From assembly GCA_014238595.1 (NCBI GenBank), contig JABAAV010000039.1, positions 1-13,177 on the forward strand: 13,177 nucleotides of DNA, written 5' to 3'. The notes beneath the pieces are model-generated. The model was not told the DNA's origin. It was given only the letters and a program-made list of their open reading frames with translations, and did not search any database. This DNA comes from Myxococcales bacterium. Lineage in GTDB: Bacteria; Myxococcota_A; Polyangia; Haliangiales; J016. Below, piece after piece: positions 1 to 6,974 of this stretch. A program made the position numbers and the translations under genes. How positions within the stretch are numbered: the first letter of the stretch is position 1; the number at the start of each line of letters is the position of its first letter.

Positions 1-552
1 GATGGACATTCCATTGCCATCACATTGTCCAAACATGGTAACCCTGAAATTTATACTATTGACAGTCAAACAGGATTGATTCTCAAACGTCTTACCACAA
101 GCCCCTATAATGACACATCGCCTTCATGGTCACCTGATGGGAAATACATTGCATTTGTATCAAACAGAACAGGTGCCCCTCACATCTTTGTGATGCATAA
201 GGATGGAACAAATCTACGACGTATCTCATTAGAAGGTTCCTACAATACCACACCAACATGGTCACCCAATCCAAATGCACGCATTCTTGCCTATACAACA
301 AAAAATAAACATGGACGTTTTAATATCGCCACATTCAATTTAGATACAAATACACAAACAATCATCACAAACAATCAAGGGAATAATGAAGAACCTAGCT
401 TTTCTCCAGGAGGACATGTGATTGCATTTACATCATCGCGTAACCACGAACACTCAGGCATTTATATCACTGCGGTACATGGAAAAGGCAAACAATGGTT
501 AATTTACAAAGGCAATGCAACTCAAGCAGATTGGGGACCTAATGAACGTTGA
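1..552 (+). CDS. tolB: TolB, periplasmic beta-propeller protein of the Tol-Pal system (5' end missing)
   Basis: TolB is a periplasmic protein that links the Tol inner-membrane proteins to the Pal lipoprotein and keeps the outer membrane attached during division. The reading frame is open from base 1, so the gene starts outside the window. The 183 codons seen are about the last 40% of a usual TolB of some 430 residues. Counting from the first codon in the window, propeller blades with the typical W/F-S-P motif lie at about residues 39-76 (PSWSPDGKYIAF), 84-121 (PTWSPN) and 131-168 (PSFSPGGHVIAF), and a closing strand ADWGP lies near 176-180. The first residues (LSKHGNPEIY) match the TolB blade pattern with NPEIY. 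In many proteobacteria pal follows tolB. Here the next genes are tRNAs on the other strand, so pal is elsewhere or upstream. No terminator is obvious after the stop. Confidence 0.93.
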   Translation, partial: DGHSIAITLSKHGNPEIYTIDSQTGLILKRLTTSPYNDTSPSWSPDGKYIAFVSNRTGAPHIFVMHKDGTNLRRISLEGSYNTTPTWSPNPNARILAYTTKNKHGRFNIATFNLDTNTQTIITNNQGNNEEPSFSPGGHVIAFTSSRNHEHSGIYITAVHGKGKQWLIYKGNATQADWGPNER

Positions 553-731
553 AAAACGTTATAAAATCAATTGATAATCATGACACAATAGGTAGGTTCA
601 TCATTAAGAGATCAAAGCGCTAAACCATAATCACGATAAGCCATACCTCAAAGCAGCGTTGTTTCTGATGACAACATCATTGCTCATGGTGATTAATCCA
701 TAAATCAACCATCTAACTTTCGATTCTAGAG

Positions 732-802
732 TTCGGGGAGAAGGATTCGAACCTTCATATACGGCGTCAAAGGCCGGTGTCTTACCATTGGACGATCCCC
801 GA
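732..802 (-). tRNA. tRNA-Gln (anticodon UUG)
   Basis: On the minus strand a complete cloverleaf can be drawn. The 7-bp acceptor stem is TCGGGGA/TCCCCGA, and the D stem is GTC/GAC with loop CAATGGTAA. The anticodon loop CTTTGAC gives anticodon TTG. The T arm is GAAGG-TTCGAAT-CCTTC, and the discriminator is A. The anticodon stem CCGGC/GCCGT has four pairs and a C-U mismatch at its outer end. The 3' CCA is not encoded (the bases after the discriminator read ACT), so it must be added by CCA-adding enzyme. The gene lies about 100 bases downstream of tRNA-Met on the same strand and faces tolB. Confidence 0.93.
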
Positions 803-817
803 TTAGGACAACATCAA

Positions 818-846
818 ACGGTTACCCGCTTGAGAAAAGATGTCAA
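818..846 (-). promoter_or_regulatory. Possible promoter for tRNA-Gln
   Basis: The minus strand carries a perfect -35 hexamer TTGACA (846-841). At 16-17 bases spacing the sequence is TAACCG or AACCGT, a poor -10. The start point would fall about 10 bases before the tRNA, which is reasonable for a tRNA gene. The perfect -35 is the only strong part, so this is a tentative call. Transcription from tRNA-Met upstream could serve instead. Confidence 0.3.
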
Positions 847-905
847 CGTCGAAACGACAAAAAAACATGAAATTGTTTTTCTTGGGGAAAATAAACATCG
901 TCGAG

Positions 906-978
906 TGGCGAGGGACGGACTTGAACCGTCGACACAGGGCTTATGAGACCCCCGCTCTACCACCTGAGCTACCCCGCC
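906..978 (-). tRNA. tRNA-Met (anticodon CAU)
   Basis: The minus strand folds into a full cloverleaf. The acceptor stem is GGCGGGG/CCTCGCC, the D arm GCTC-AGGTGGTA-GAGC, and the anticodon stem GGGGT/GCCCT with loop CTCATAA (anticodon CAT). The T arm is GACGG-TTCAAGT-CCGTC, and the discriminator is A. The first acceptor pair is a normal G-C and the pair next to the anticodon loop is T-G rather than the third G-C of initiators, so it is not the initiator tRNA. It is most likely elongator Met. A tRNA-Ile whose CAU is modified to lysidine cannot be fully excluded by eye. CCA is not encoded. Confidence 0.9.
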
Positions 979-1054
979 AATAGGGTAGACGGTACCAAAG
1001 CACGCCCGTAAAGCAAGTATGCAGTACATAGTTCCAACATATGACAGCAATCCT

Positions 1055-1660
1055 TTAGCGTTTTCGCGCCACCAAAAGCAATTCTTGTCCTTTTCGGTCA
1101 GATATTGAATTGGCTATGTCATCCAACCATTCGACTTCAAATGCACTTTTTTTCAAATATCCCATTAAATTATCGTAACTGGTGGTCCATGGAGGACCTC
1201 CAGGGGCACCATGAGCAAAAAAAACACCAATAAAATATCCCCCTGAACAAAGCAACGTTGCCGCAGCATCCATATAATCGGAACGTAATGACGGAGATAT
1301 GGCACAAAAAAAAGTATGCTCCACAAATAAATCAAATGCCATTGTCTGGTGTTGAGCAAACGCAAAAAAATCTTCTTCAATCCACTTAATTTTATGAGCA
1401 AAGGTTGCATGAATTCGCATTGCATCGACTAATGCAGGTGCTGCACAATCAACACCAACAACAGAAAATCCATACTCTGCCAACAAAGCTGCTTCATAAC
1501 CACGGCCAACTCCAGGAACAACCGCACGGCGACCTTGATGCAACAATTGAGTTGCATGTGTTTCGAGATAGGACACCAATGATGGTACCGCTTGTCCTAA
1601 ATCCCAAGGGGCATCGCCTTTGTTGTATCGATCAACCCAGAACTGTTTATCCACGAACAA
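1055..1660 (-). CDS. TPMT-family SAM-dependent methyltransferase
   Basis: This 201-residue class I methyltransferase belongs to the thiopurine/thiol (TPMT-like) family. Such enzymes move a methyl group from S-adenosylmethionine to a sulfur or other small nucleophile. The natural substrate here is unknown. Visible family marks are PWDLG near residues 18-22, SAM-binding motif I VPGVGRG at 48-54, the acidic ribose-binding position D71 in VVGVD, EDFF at 96-99, EHTFFCAI at 114-121 and GGPPW at 154-158. Motif I usually reads VPGCG in relatives, so Val replaces that Cys. The start chosen is TTG at 1660, because an AGGG element sits 7 bases upstream; GTG two codons later is an alternative. The gene begins 9 bp after the stop of the repeat lipoprotein gene and is probably cotranscribed with it. 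It is likely cytosolic, with no signal peptide. Confidence 0.85.
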   Translation of the reverse strand: MFVDKQFWVDRYNKGDAPWDLGQAVPSLVSYLETHATQLLHQGRRAVVPGVGRGYEAALLAEYGFSVVGVDCAAPALVDAMRIHATFAHKIKWIEEDFFAFAQHQTMAFDLFVEHTFFCAISPSLRSDYMDAAATLLCSGGYFIGVFFAHGAPGGPPWTTSYDNLMGYLKKSAFEVEWLDDIANSISDRKGQELLLVARKR

Positions 1661-1667
1661 CGCAAAA

Positions 1668-1672
1668 CCCTA
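1668..1672 (-). promoter_or_regulatory. Ribosome-binding site overlapping the upstream stop codon
   Basis: The minus strand reads TAGGG. Its first three bases are the TAG stop of the lipoprotein gene, and AGGG lies 7 bases before the TTG start of the methyltransferase. The overlap suggests translational coupling, and it supports TTG 1660 as the start. Confidence 0.5.
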
Positions 1673-2572
1673 CATACAGCGCGCTTGATAAAAACCCAGA
1701 TCACATTCATTAAGGATAGGATTATCTGTGAGAACATCAATCGCATTTCTCACCGTTTCAAGGTTAGGTAACGCAATTGAAACAAGCATTGGATCTTGTG
1801 TGATCTTGATAGAAATATCACTGAACGAGGCATTATCTTCAAGACCCACTGAGCGAAGATTTGGTAACGAAATAGATTCCAACAATCCGTTATCCGCTAT
1901 CTGTAAATCTCCACCCACAGTTTCAAGGCTAGAGACAACAAGCGTATGCAATGCATTGTTGAAATTAACAACAAAAAAGTCATACACTGTTGTCAATTGT
2001 GGCATAGAAACAACATCCAATGAGTCATTATTGATAACCGCGGCGCCAAAAGATACCGAAACAAGTTCTGGTAACAAGATAGATTCTAAGCTTTGGTTGT
2101 GTTGAAAGGACAATAGACCCCCCATAGAAACAAATTTCGGAAACGAAACAGAAAGCAATGTCACATTGGAATCGATTTTGACAGAACCACCCACCTCACA
2201 CAATCGCGGCATAGTCATCTCAAGCAATGTGTCATTGGCTATCACAGAAATATTCTGTTCAACGAGTGTGTAATGTAGAGCAATGCCATTGTTATCATCA
2301 ACCATGGTCATGTTAAATTGTTCTATCTTCTCTTGAGTCGTTATAGAACCTGCCCATAAGGCACCATCATTACATTCATCCAGAGATACTGTCGGAAAAA
2401 TATCATCGCCCCCACCCTGTTGGGATGGAATAGACGTTGGAGCAATCGGTTCAGAAGGGATGGCTGTAGTTACAGGATCTGATATCACCTCTGAGTCCAA
2501 GGCAATACACCCAGTGATTTTAAGATTAAGAATCAAAAACAATACAATGCTTTTCATGGTTTTAAATGGCAT
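1670..2572 (-). CDS. Lipoprotein with leucine-rich (receptor L domain-like) repeats, function unknown
   Basis: This 300-residue protein has a lipoprotein signal: a hydrophobic stretch (IVLFLILNLK) followed by lipobox ITGC, with the modified Cys at residue 22. A low-complexity Pro/Ser/Thr linker (about 30-60) leads to a solenoid at about 116-290. Repeat units start at L116, L139, L162, L185, L208, L231 and L263, so the first five are exactly 23 residues. The sixth has nine extra residues and the seventh one extra. The unit is roughly L-x-x-I-x-L-P-x-L-x-x-V, then a strand and an N at the turn. This resembles receptor L domain and bacterial BspA-like surface repeats. A C-terminal cap holds C290 and C299, possibly disulfide-bonded; C67 and C125 are other candidates. 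ATG 2572 is used, but ATG 2557 (MKSIV) would also give a normal signal. Neither has a Shine-Dalgarno. Surface attachment and ligand binding are guesses from the fold. Confidence 0.75.
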   Translation of the reverse strand: MPFKTMKSIVLFLILNLKITGCIALDSEVISDPVTTAIPSEPIAPTSIPSQQGGGDDIFPTVSLDECNDGALWAGSITTQEKIEQFNMTMVDDNNGIALHYTLVEQNISVIANDTLLEMTMPRLCEVGGSVKIDSNVTLLSVSFPKFVSMGGLLSFQHNQSLESILLPELVSVSFGAAVINNDSLDVVSMPQLTTVYDFFVVNFNNALHTLVVSSLETVGGDLQIADNGLLESISLPNLRSVGLEDNASFSDISIKITQDPMLVSIALPNLETVRNAIDVLTDNPILNECDLGFYQARCM

Positions 2573-2600
2573 AGACTAAGCAGTCTAGCATAAGCATGAT

Positions 2601-2626
2601 TGCAACATACAGCTGTTGTATGTGCA
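2601..2626. repeat. Inverted repeat between divergent genes
   Basis: TGCAACATAC and GTATGTGCA form a 9-bp stem with one bulged A around a 7-base centre, AGCTGTT. The repeat lies 29 bases upstream of the repeat-lipoprotein start and about 115 bases upstream of the fabH-like promoter. It could be an operator for the minus-strand gene. No T-run follows on either strand, so it is not a classical terminator. Confidence 0.4.
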
Positions 2627-2741
2627 TCTGCTGATAAAAAATGACTGATGATACAGCATTGTTGAGAACAGAATTGGCTTTGGTAACATCCTCATACTCC
2701 GCTGGTTTGATAGTTCTATGGATAAAAAACGGTTCGAACTT

Positions 2742-2770
2742 TGGACAATACTCGCTAGGTCTAGTATAAG
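2742..2770 (+). promoter_or_regulatory. Sigma70-type promoter of the fabH-like gene
   Basis: TGGACA (5 of 6 to the -35 consensus) at 2742-2747, then 17 bases, then TATAAG (5 of 6 to the -10 consensus) at 2765-2770. The expected transcription start is about 2776-2778, only 2-4 bases before ATG 2780. No Shine-Dalgarno lies upstream of that ATG, so the mRNA would be nearly leaderless. Confidence 0.6.
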
Positions 2771-2779
2771 CTGATACCC

Positions 2780-3904
2780 ATGCAAGCCAAGGCAGTGATA
2801 ATAGGTTCAGGGCATTATGTACCAGAGCCTACCATTACCAATGACGAGCTTTGTGACGCGTTTAATGCGTATGTCACACAAATCAACACGAGCAATAAAG
2901 CTGCGATTGATGCAGGGACTATGATTGCTTTACGTGAATCTAGCCCTGAATTCATTACTAAAGCCTCTGGCATTCAAGAACGACATGTCATTGCAAAAGA
3001 AGGCATCCTTGATCCACAACGCATGCAACCATTGATTCCAATGCGTCAGGATGATGAAATCTCTGTACAATGTGAATTTGCATTACAATCTGCACAAAAA
3101 GCACTTACCGCAGCGAACTGTGATGCCAAAGATATTGATCTGGTTATTGTTTCAGCATCAAACTTACAACGTCTTTATCCGGGTATTGCAGTCGAATTAC
3201 AAAAAGCACTTGGAACTCGAGGATTTGCCTATGACATGACCGTAGGCTGTTCTTCATCGACGTTTGCCATACAAGTTGCCACTGATGCGATTGTTTCTGG
3301 ATCGGCAACGCGTGCATTGATCGTGAACCCTGAAATCATGTCTCCTCAAATCAATTGGCGTGATCGTGATAGTCATTTCATTTTCGGTGATGCATCAACA
3401 GCGCTTGTTCTTGAAACAGCACAGCGTACTAACAAACCAAAGAGTTGGAACATTCTTGGCACAAAGCTGTATTCGAAATTCTCATCAACGGTACGTAACA
3501 ACAGTGGATACATGAATCGTTGTGATCCTCAAGATATTAGTGAAGATGATAAATTGTTTTATCAACAAGGACGAAAAGTGTTTAAGGATATTTGTCCATT
3601 GATCCCTGTGTTTATTCAAGAACACTTAGAAGAGCTCAAGGTTCCTCTATCAGACATCAAACGTTTTTGGCTGCACCAAGCCAACAGTAATATCAATCTC
3701 CATATTTTTAAACGCATGAAAGGAAGAGAACCAAATCCTGGAGAAATGCCCATGATCTTAAACGAATATGGCAATACTTCCTCGGCAGGGTCTCTCATCT
3801 CTTTTGATAAATATCATGACGATCTTCCCTCAGGGGCATTAGGTATTTTGTGCAGCTTCGGAGCAGGATATTCTGCTGGTAATGTTTTATTGCAGCGGCA
3901 ATAA
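2780..3904 (+). CDS. Beta-ketoacyl-ACP synthase III (FabH-like, long form)
   Basis: This is a 374-residue thiolase-fold condensing enzyme of the KAS III class, which joins an acyl-CoA to malonyl-ACP to start or feed fatty acid synthesis. The active-site Cys is C157 (VGCSSS), His is H299 in LHQAN, and Asn is N332 in YGNTSS. The C-terminal GAGYSAG loop (361-367) is present. At 374 residues it is longer than classical FabH (about 317). The N-terminal half with ASGIQERHV and a DDEIS segment resembles the long Pseudomonas PA3286-type enzyme, which takes medium-chain acyl-CoA. That substrate assignment is inference from recalled similarity. ATG 2780 starts at the normal family N-terminus. The gene has no Shine-Dalgarno and is preceded by a promoter almost at the start codon. 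A lipoprotein gene follows after 6 bp, probably in the same transcript. Confidence 0.9.
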   Translation: MQAKAVIIGSGHYVPEPTITNDELCDAFNAYVTQINTSNKAAIDAGTMIALRESSPEFITKASGIQERHVIAKEGILDPQRMQPLIPMRQDDEISVQCEFALQSAQKALTAANCDAKDIDLVIVSASNLQRLYPGIAVELQKALGTRGFAYDMTVGCSSSTFAIQVATDAIVSGSATRALIVNPEIMSPQINWRDRDSHFIFGDASTALVLETAQRTNKPKSWNILGTKLYSKFSSTVRNNSGYMNRCDPQDISEDDKLFYQQGRKVFKDICPLIPVFIQEHLEELKVPLSDIKRFWLHQANSNINLHIFKRMKGREPNPGEMPMILNEYGNTSSAGSLISFDKYHDDLPSGALGILCSFGAGYSAGNVLLQRQ

Positions 3905-3910
3905 TCCATA

Positions 3911-4735
3911 ATGAAACATAACGCATCTTTACTTTTACATTGCATCACGCTTTCTAGTTTGTTTTTAGTAGGGTGTCTCTCCTCATCTCAAATACGCCCC
4001 TATCCTCAGATAGAAGCGATGGATGTTTTGGAAAGTCTCTATCACAAGCAACATCAGATCATGGCGCTTCAAGCAGAAGCATCGATGGATCTCTGGATCA
4101 CAAAAAACAACGAGCGATTTAAAGTTGATACGTTATTCATGGGAAAACGTGGAGGTTATTTTCGTTTTCAAGCGTTATCTCCCGCCGGAGATTCAGTAGC
4201 CATTGATGCCTCTTGCCACAATAATCACCTTGTCATCCATGATCTGACCAACAACTGTCAACAAAAAGATTCATGCACCAACACAACCATTCCTTTTATT
4301 CCTATCAACACAGCGCCTGAAGCTATGTTAATGTTAGCAATGGGCTCTATCCCACTTGCTCATGAGACCATCACACCCCTGACATGGGTTCCTCATTATC
4401 AAGCAGAAACATTCTCTCTTTTAAATGACATGGGAAATACAATTCAAACCATTCTTGTCAAACGACACAACAATCAATGGGATATTATACAAAGCAAAGG
4501 ATTTGATGATCAACAAAATCTCGTTTGGCAAATTAAACATACAAACTTTACCTCAACAACCATAGCGAAAGAGGACATGCTGATGACGTTTCGTCTTCCA
4601 GAACAAACACATATCATCAATCATCAACAACACATTGATCTTGTGATTGAATGGAAACAACGATTAATCAACCCAGTATTGGATGCATCTCGATTTTCAC
4701 TCATTCCCATTGATGGACTGAAGCAATGTCAATGA
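3911..4735 (+). CDS. Outer-membrane lipoprotein, LolB/DUF4292-like
   Basis: This is a 274-residue lipoprotein. Residues 1-22 form a type II signal with hydrophobic core LSSLFLV and lipobox LVGC (Cys22). The following serines do not suggest inner-membrane retention by the Asp+2 rule (L, S, S), so the outer membrane is likely. The mature part looks like the LolB/LppX-type half-barrel. An early segment (MALQAEASMDLWI) is followed by a strand with basic residues and FRFQALSPAGDSVAID, which corresponds to the 'lR..al.P.G..v' pattern of DUF4292/LolB-like proteins. These families bind lipid or lipoprotein acyl chains, but that is not shown here. The gene follows the fabH-like gene after 6 bp and has no clear Shine-Dalgarno. 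Its pairing with a lipid-synthesis enzyme fits an envelope-lipid role. Genuine LolB is shorter (about 200 residues). Confidence 0.65.
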   Translation: MKHNASLLLHCITLSSLFLVGCLSSSQIRPYPQIEAMDVLESLYHKQHQIMALQAEASMDLWITKNNERFKVDTLFMGKRGGYFRFQALSPAGDSVAIDASCHNNHLVIHDLTNNCQQKDSCTNTTIPFIPINTAPEAMLMLAMGSIPLAHETITPLTWVPHYQAETFSLLNDMGNTIQTILVKRHNNQWDIIQSKGFDDQQNLVWQIKHTNFTSTTIAKEDMLMTFRLPEQTHIINHQQHIDLVIEWKQRLINPVLDASRFSLIPIDGLKQCQ

Positions 4736-4828
4736 TCCTCATACGACAATGTCTCTAATGATGAAACCTTGCTAATTGCATGATTTGAATCTCTAAAACA
4801 GCTTTGTGAAAAGGACCTCTGTCTTCAA

Positions 4829-4849
4829 TGATTAACACGCTGTTATTCA
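4829..4849. repeat. Imperfect 21-bp palindrome upstream of oppD
   Basis: Half-sites TGATTAACA and TGTTATTCA flank CGC; eight of nine positions pair. It sits about 52 bases before the oppD -35 box, in a 201-base gap that otherwise holds only the promoter. The symmetry suits a dimeric regulator. No regulator family can be named from it. Confidence 0.35.
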
Positions 4850-4901
4850 CAATATTTCATCTTTGGATCACTATATTGCGATAGTTTCATCAACGCTAGC
4901 T

Positions 4902-4930
4902 TTGCTTTATTCAACCGTACTAGGTATAAT
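4902..4930 (+). promoter_or_regulatory. Sigma70-type promoter of oppD
   Basis: TTGCTT at 4902-4907, 17 bases, then a perfect TATAAT at 4925-4930. The predicted transcription start falls at about 4936-4938, exactly on the TTG start codon of oppD (4937). This is the best -10 box seen on the plus strand, and it implies a leaderless message. Confidence 0.65.
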
Positions 4931-4936
4931 TCCGCC

Positions 4937-5938
4937 TTGTCCATTTTAGATATAAAAAATCTTGTTACTGAGTTTGGACCGAAAGGGAATGCACTACGTG
5001 CAGTCGATCATGTTTCTTTTTCTGTCTCCAAAGGTGAAACGTTAGGTATCGTTGGAGAATCTGGATGCGGTAAATCGGTAACGGCACAAAGCATCATGCG
5101 TTTAATTCCGGATCCACCAGGACGCATTGCTCATGGATCGATCCATTATCAAGGCGAAGATCTTGTTACCTTGAGCGAAGCATCAATGCGCCATATCCGT
5201 GGCAATCAAATTTCTATGATTTTTCAAGAACCGATGACCTCTTTAAACCCTGTCATCACGGCAGGAGAACAAATCGCAGAAGTCATTCGACTCCATCAAA
5301 AACTCCCTCGCAACAAAGCGAAACAAATTGCTATTGAAATGCTCCATCTTGTCGGTATCCCAGAGCCACAACTTCATGTTCAAAGTTACCCTCATGAACT
5401 CTCTGGTGGCATGAGACAACGTGTCATGATAGCCATCGCGTTGGCTTGCAAACCTGAGTTGCTCATCGCAGATGAACCTACCACAGCATTAGATGTGACA
5501 ATTCAAGCTCAGATTCTTGCATTACTCAAACAACTGCAACAAGAATTGCACATGAGCATCATGCTCATTACACATGACTTAGGTGTTGTTGCAGAAACTT
5601 GTGATGATGTCATCGTCATGTATGCAGGGCGTATTGTAGAACGTGCCAAGACACAAACGATTTTTGTAACACCACGCCATCCTTATACTATGGGGTTATT
5701 AAATTCCATTCCCAAAGGGCCTAATTATAAAAATCAAAAAGCTAACCGACGGCTTCAGGAAATTCCAGGGATCGTCCCTCCACTGTATGCCTTACCTTCT
5801 GGATGTAAATTTTCTGACCGATGTGACGCAGTCCAAGAAAAATGCCGAACCGAAGAACCTGAACTTGTACAATTGGGTGAACAATGGGTACGATGTCATT
5901 TCCCTCTTCCTGTTCCTGAACCACAAATTACGAATTAA
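4937..5938 (+). CDS. oppD: Oligopeptide/dipeptide ABC transporter ATPase, OppD type
   Basis: This 333-residue cytoplasmic ATPase drives peptide import through an Opp/Dpp-type permease, pairing with OppF. Walker A is GESGCGKS (40-47), the Q-loop glutamine Q97, the signature LSGGMRQR (155-162), Walker B LLIADEPT (175-182, catalytic E180) and the H-loop His H213. The C-terminal oligo/dipeptide extension has HPYT (248-251) and cysteines C290, C296, C303 and C320, the spacing known to bind a 4Fe-4S cluster in some DppD/OppD proteins. TTG 4937 is the only sensible start: it gives the family N-terminus ([10 protein letters not shown]) and no ATG or GTG lies upstream in frame. No Shine-Dalgarno is present. 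OppF follows after 5 bp. Permease and binding-protein genes are not in the window, so the specificity (di- or oligopeptide) is open. Confidence 0.93.
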   Translation: MSILDIKNLVTEFGPKGNALRAVDHVSFSVSKGETLGIVGESGCGKSVTAQSIMRLIPDPPGRIAHGSIHYQGEDLVTLSEASMRHIRGNQISMIFQEPMTSLNPVITAGEQIAEVIRLHQKLPRNKAKQIAIEMLHLVGIPEPQLHVQSYPHELSGGMRQRVMIAIALACKPELLIADEPTTALDVTIQAQILALLKQLQQELHMSIMLITHDLGVVAETCDDVIVMYAGRIVERAKTQTIFVTPRHPYTMGLLNSIPKGPNYKNQKANRRLQEIPGIVPPLYALPSGCKFSDRCDAVQEKCRTEEPELVQLGEQWVRCHFPLPVPEPQITN

Positions 5939-5943
5939 TTCTT

Positions 5944-6972
5944 ATGACGAATGAAGCACTCATTTCTACGCATAATATTTGTACGTATTTTACAAAACGC
6001 ACAAATAAACCTTCAGTTAAAACAGATCCACTATCAACAAAACTTAAAAACAGCCTGATTAAAACAAAAGAAACAATCTATGCTGTTGATGGTGTCGATT
6101 TAACAATCAAGCAAGGGGAAACATTAGGATTGATTGGTGAATCGGGCTGCGGTAAATCAACATTAGGCCGAACCATTATCCGTCTTTTAAACCCAACATC
6201 GGGAACGATTACATTTCAAAATAATGATATTTCTTCATTAAATCAACGGGAACTTCGACCGATACGCCGTGACATGCAAATGATTTTCCAAGATCCATAT
6301 GCCTCGTTAAATCCACGCATGACAGTTGGTGCAACATTAGCCGAACCACTCAAAATTCATAAACTCGTTTCTTCACAACAAGAATGTCACCAACGAGTTC
6401 GCCATTTAATTGATCAAGTCGGCCTTCCAAAAGACACCCTGACAAAATATCCTCATGAATTTTCAGGGGGACAACGACAACGTATTAGTATTGCCCGCGC
6501 ATTAGCAGTAAAGCCATCCTTTATTATATGCGATGAACCTACCAGTGCATTAGATGTTTCTGTCCAAGCACAAATCATCAATTTATTGATGGATCTGCAA
6601 AAACAAGAACATCTTACCTATCTATTTATCTCTCATGATCTCGATGTTATTGAGCATATTTGTAATCGTGTTGCCATTATGTATTTAGGGAAAATTGTTG
6701 AATGCAATACTGCTGAACAACTTTATAGCTCACCCAAGCACCCATACACCAAAGCACTTTTTTCTGCGATTCCATCTTTGGATAAAGAAACACGACATAA
6801 ACGTATTCTTCTCTCTGGTGATATCCCCAGTCCTGCACATCCACCTTCAGGATGTGCATTCCACCCTCGATGTCCTGTCGAAAATAAAAGCGACTCATGT
6901 TTTAATGAGGTCCCTTCACTCAAACAGATTGGAGACACAGGACAAGTATCATGCCATCATGAAGGTGATTGA
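5944..6972 (+). CDS. oppF: Oligopeptide/dipeptide ABC transporter ATPase, OppF type
   Basis: This is the 342-residue partner ATPase of OppD. Walker A is GESGCGKS (65-72), Q-loop Q116, signature FSGGQRQR (173-180), Walker B FIICDEPT (193-200, E198) and H-loop H231. A polar insertion at about 18-43 separates the first strand from YAVDGVDL, as is common in OppF/DppF. The C-terminal extension has HPYTKAL (266-272) and cysteines C304, C310, C319 and C337, again a possible Fe-S site. It starts at ATG 5944, 5 bp after oppD, without a Shine-Dalgarno, so its translation probably depends on coupling to oppD. The next gene starts 2 bp after its stop. OppD and OppF form the ATPase heterodimer of one transporter, with the membrane parts coded elsewhere. 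Confidence 0.93.
   Translation: MTNEALISTHNICTYFTKRTNKPSVKTDPLSTKLKNSLIKTKETIYAVDGVDLTIKQGETLGLIGESGCGKSTLGRTIIRLLNPTSGTITFQNNDISSLNQRELRPIRRDMQMIFQDPYASLNPRMTVGATLAEPLKIHKLVSSQQECHQRVRHLIDQVGLPKDTLTKYPHEFSGGQRQRISIARALAVKPSFIICDEPTSALDVSVQAQIINLLMDLQKQEHLTYLFISHDLDVIEHICNRVAIMYLGKIVECNTAEQLYSSPKHPYTKALFSAIPSLDKETRHKRILLSGDIPSPAHPPSGCAFHPRCPVENKSDSCFNEVPSLKQIGDTGQVSCHHEGD
6962..6967 (+). promoter_or_regulatory. Ribosome-binding site of the LeuA-like gene, inside oppF
   Basis: AAGGTG lies within the last codons of oppF and 7 bases before ATG 6975. It favours ATG 6975 over the in-frame TTG at 6969, and it is one of the few Shine-Dalgarno sites in the window. Confidence 0.55.
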
Positions 6973-6974
6973 TT

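Noticed and set aside
666..679. Hairpin TGATG-ACAA-CATCA downstream of tolB and tRNA-Gln
   Set aside because: Five base pairs with no T-run on either strand; this is expected by chance in such sequence.
814..1050. Open frame of 78 codons on the minus strand
   Set aside because: It runs straight through tRNA-Met, and its sequence is explained by that tRNA and its flanks.
2585..2785. Open frame of 66 codons on the minus strand in the divergent gap
   Set aside because: It overlaps the fabH-like promoter and start codon, has no ribosome-binding site and shows no recognisable protein features.
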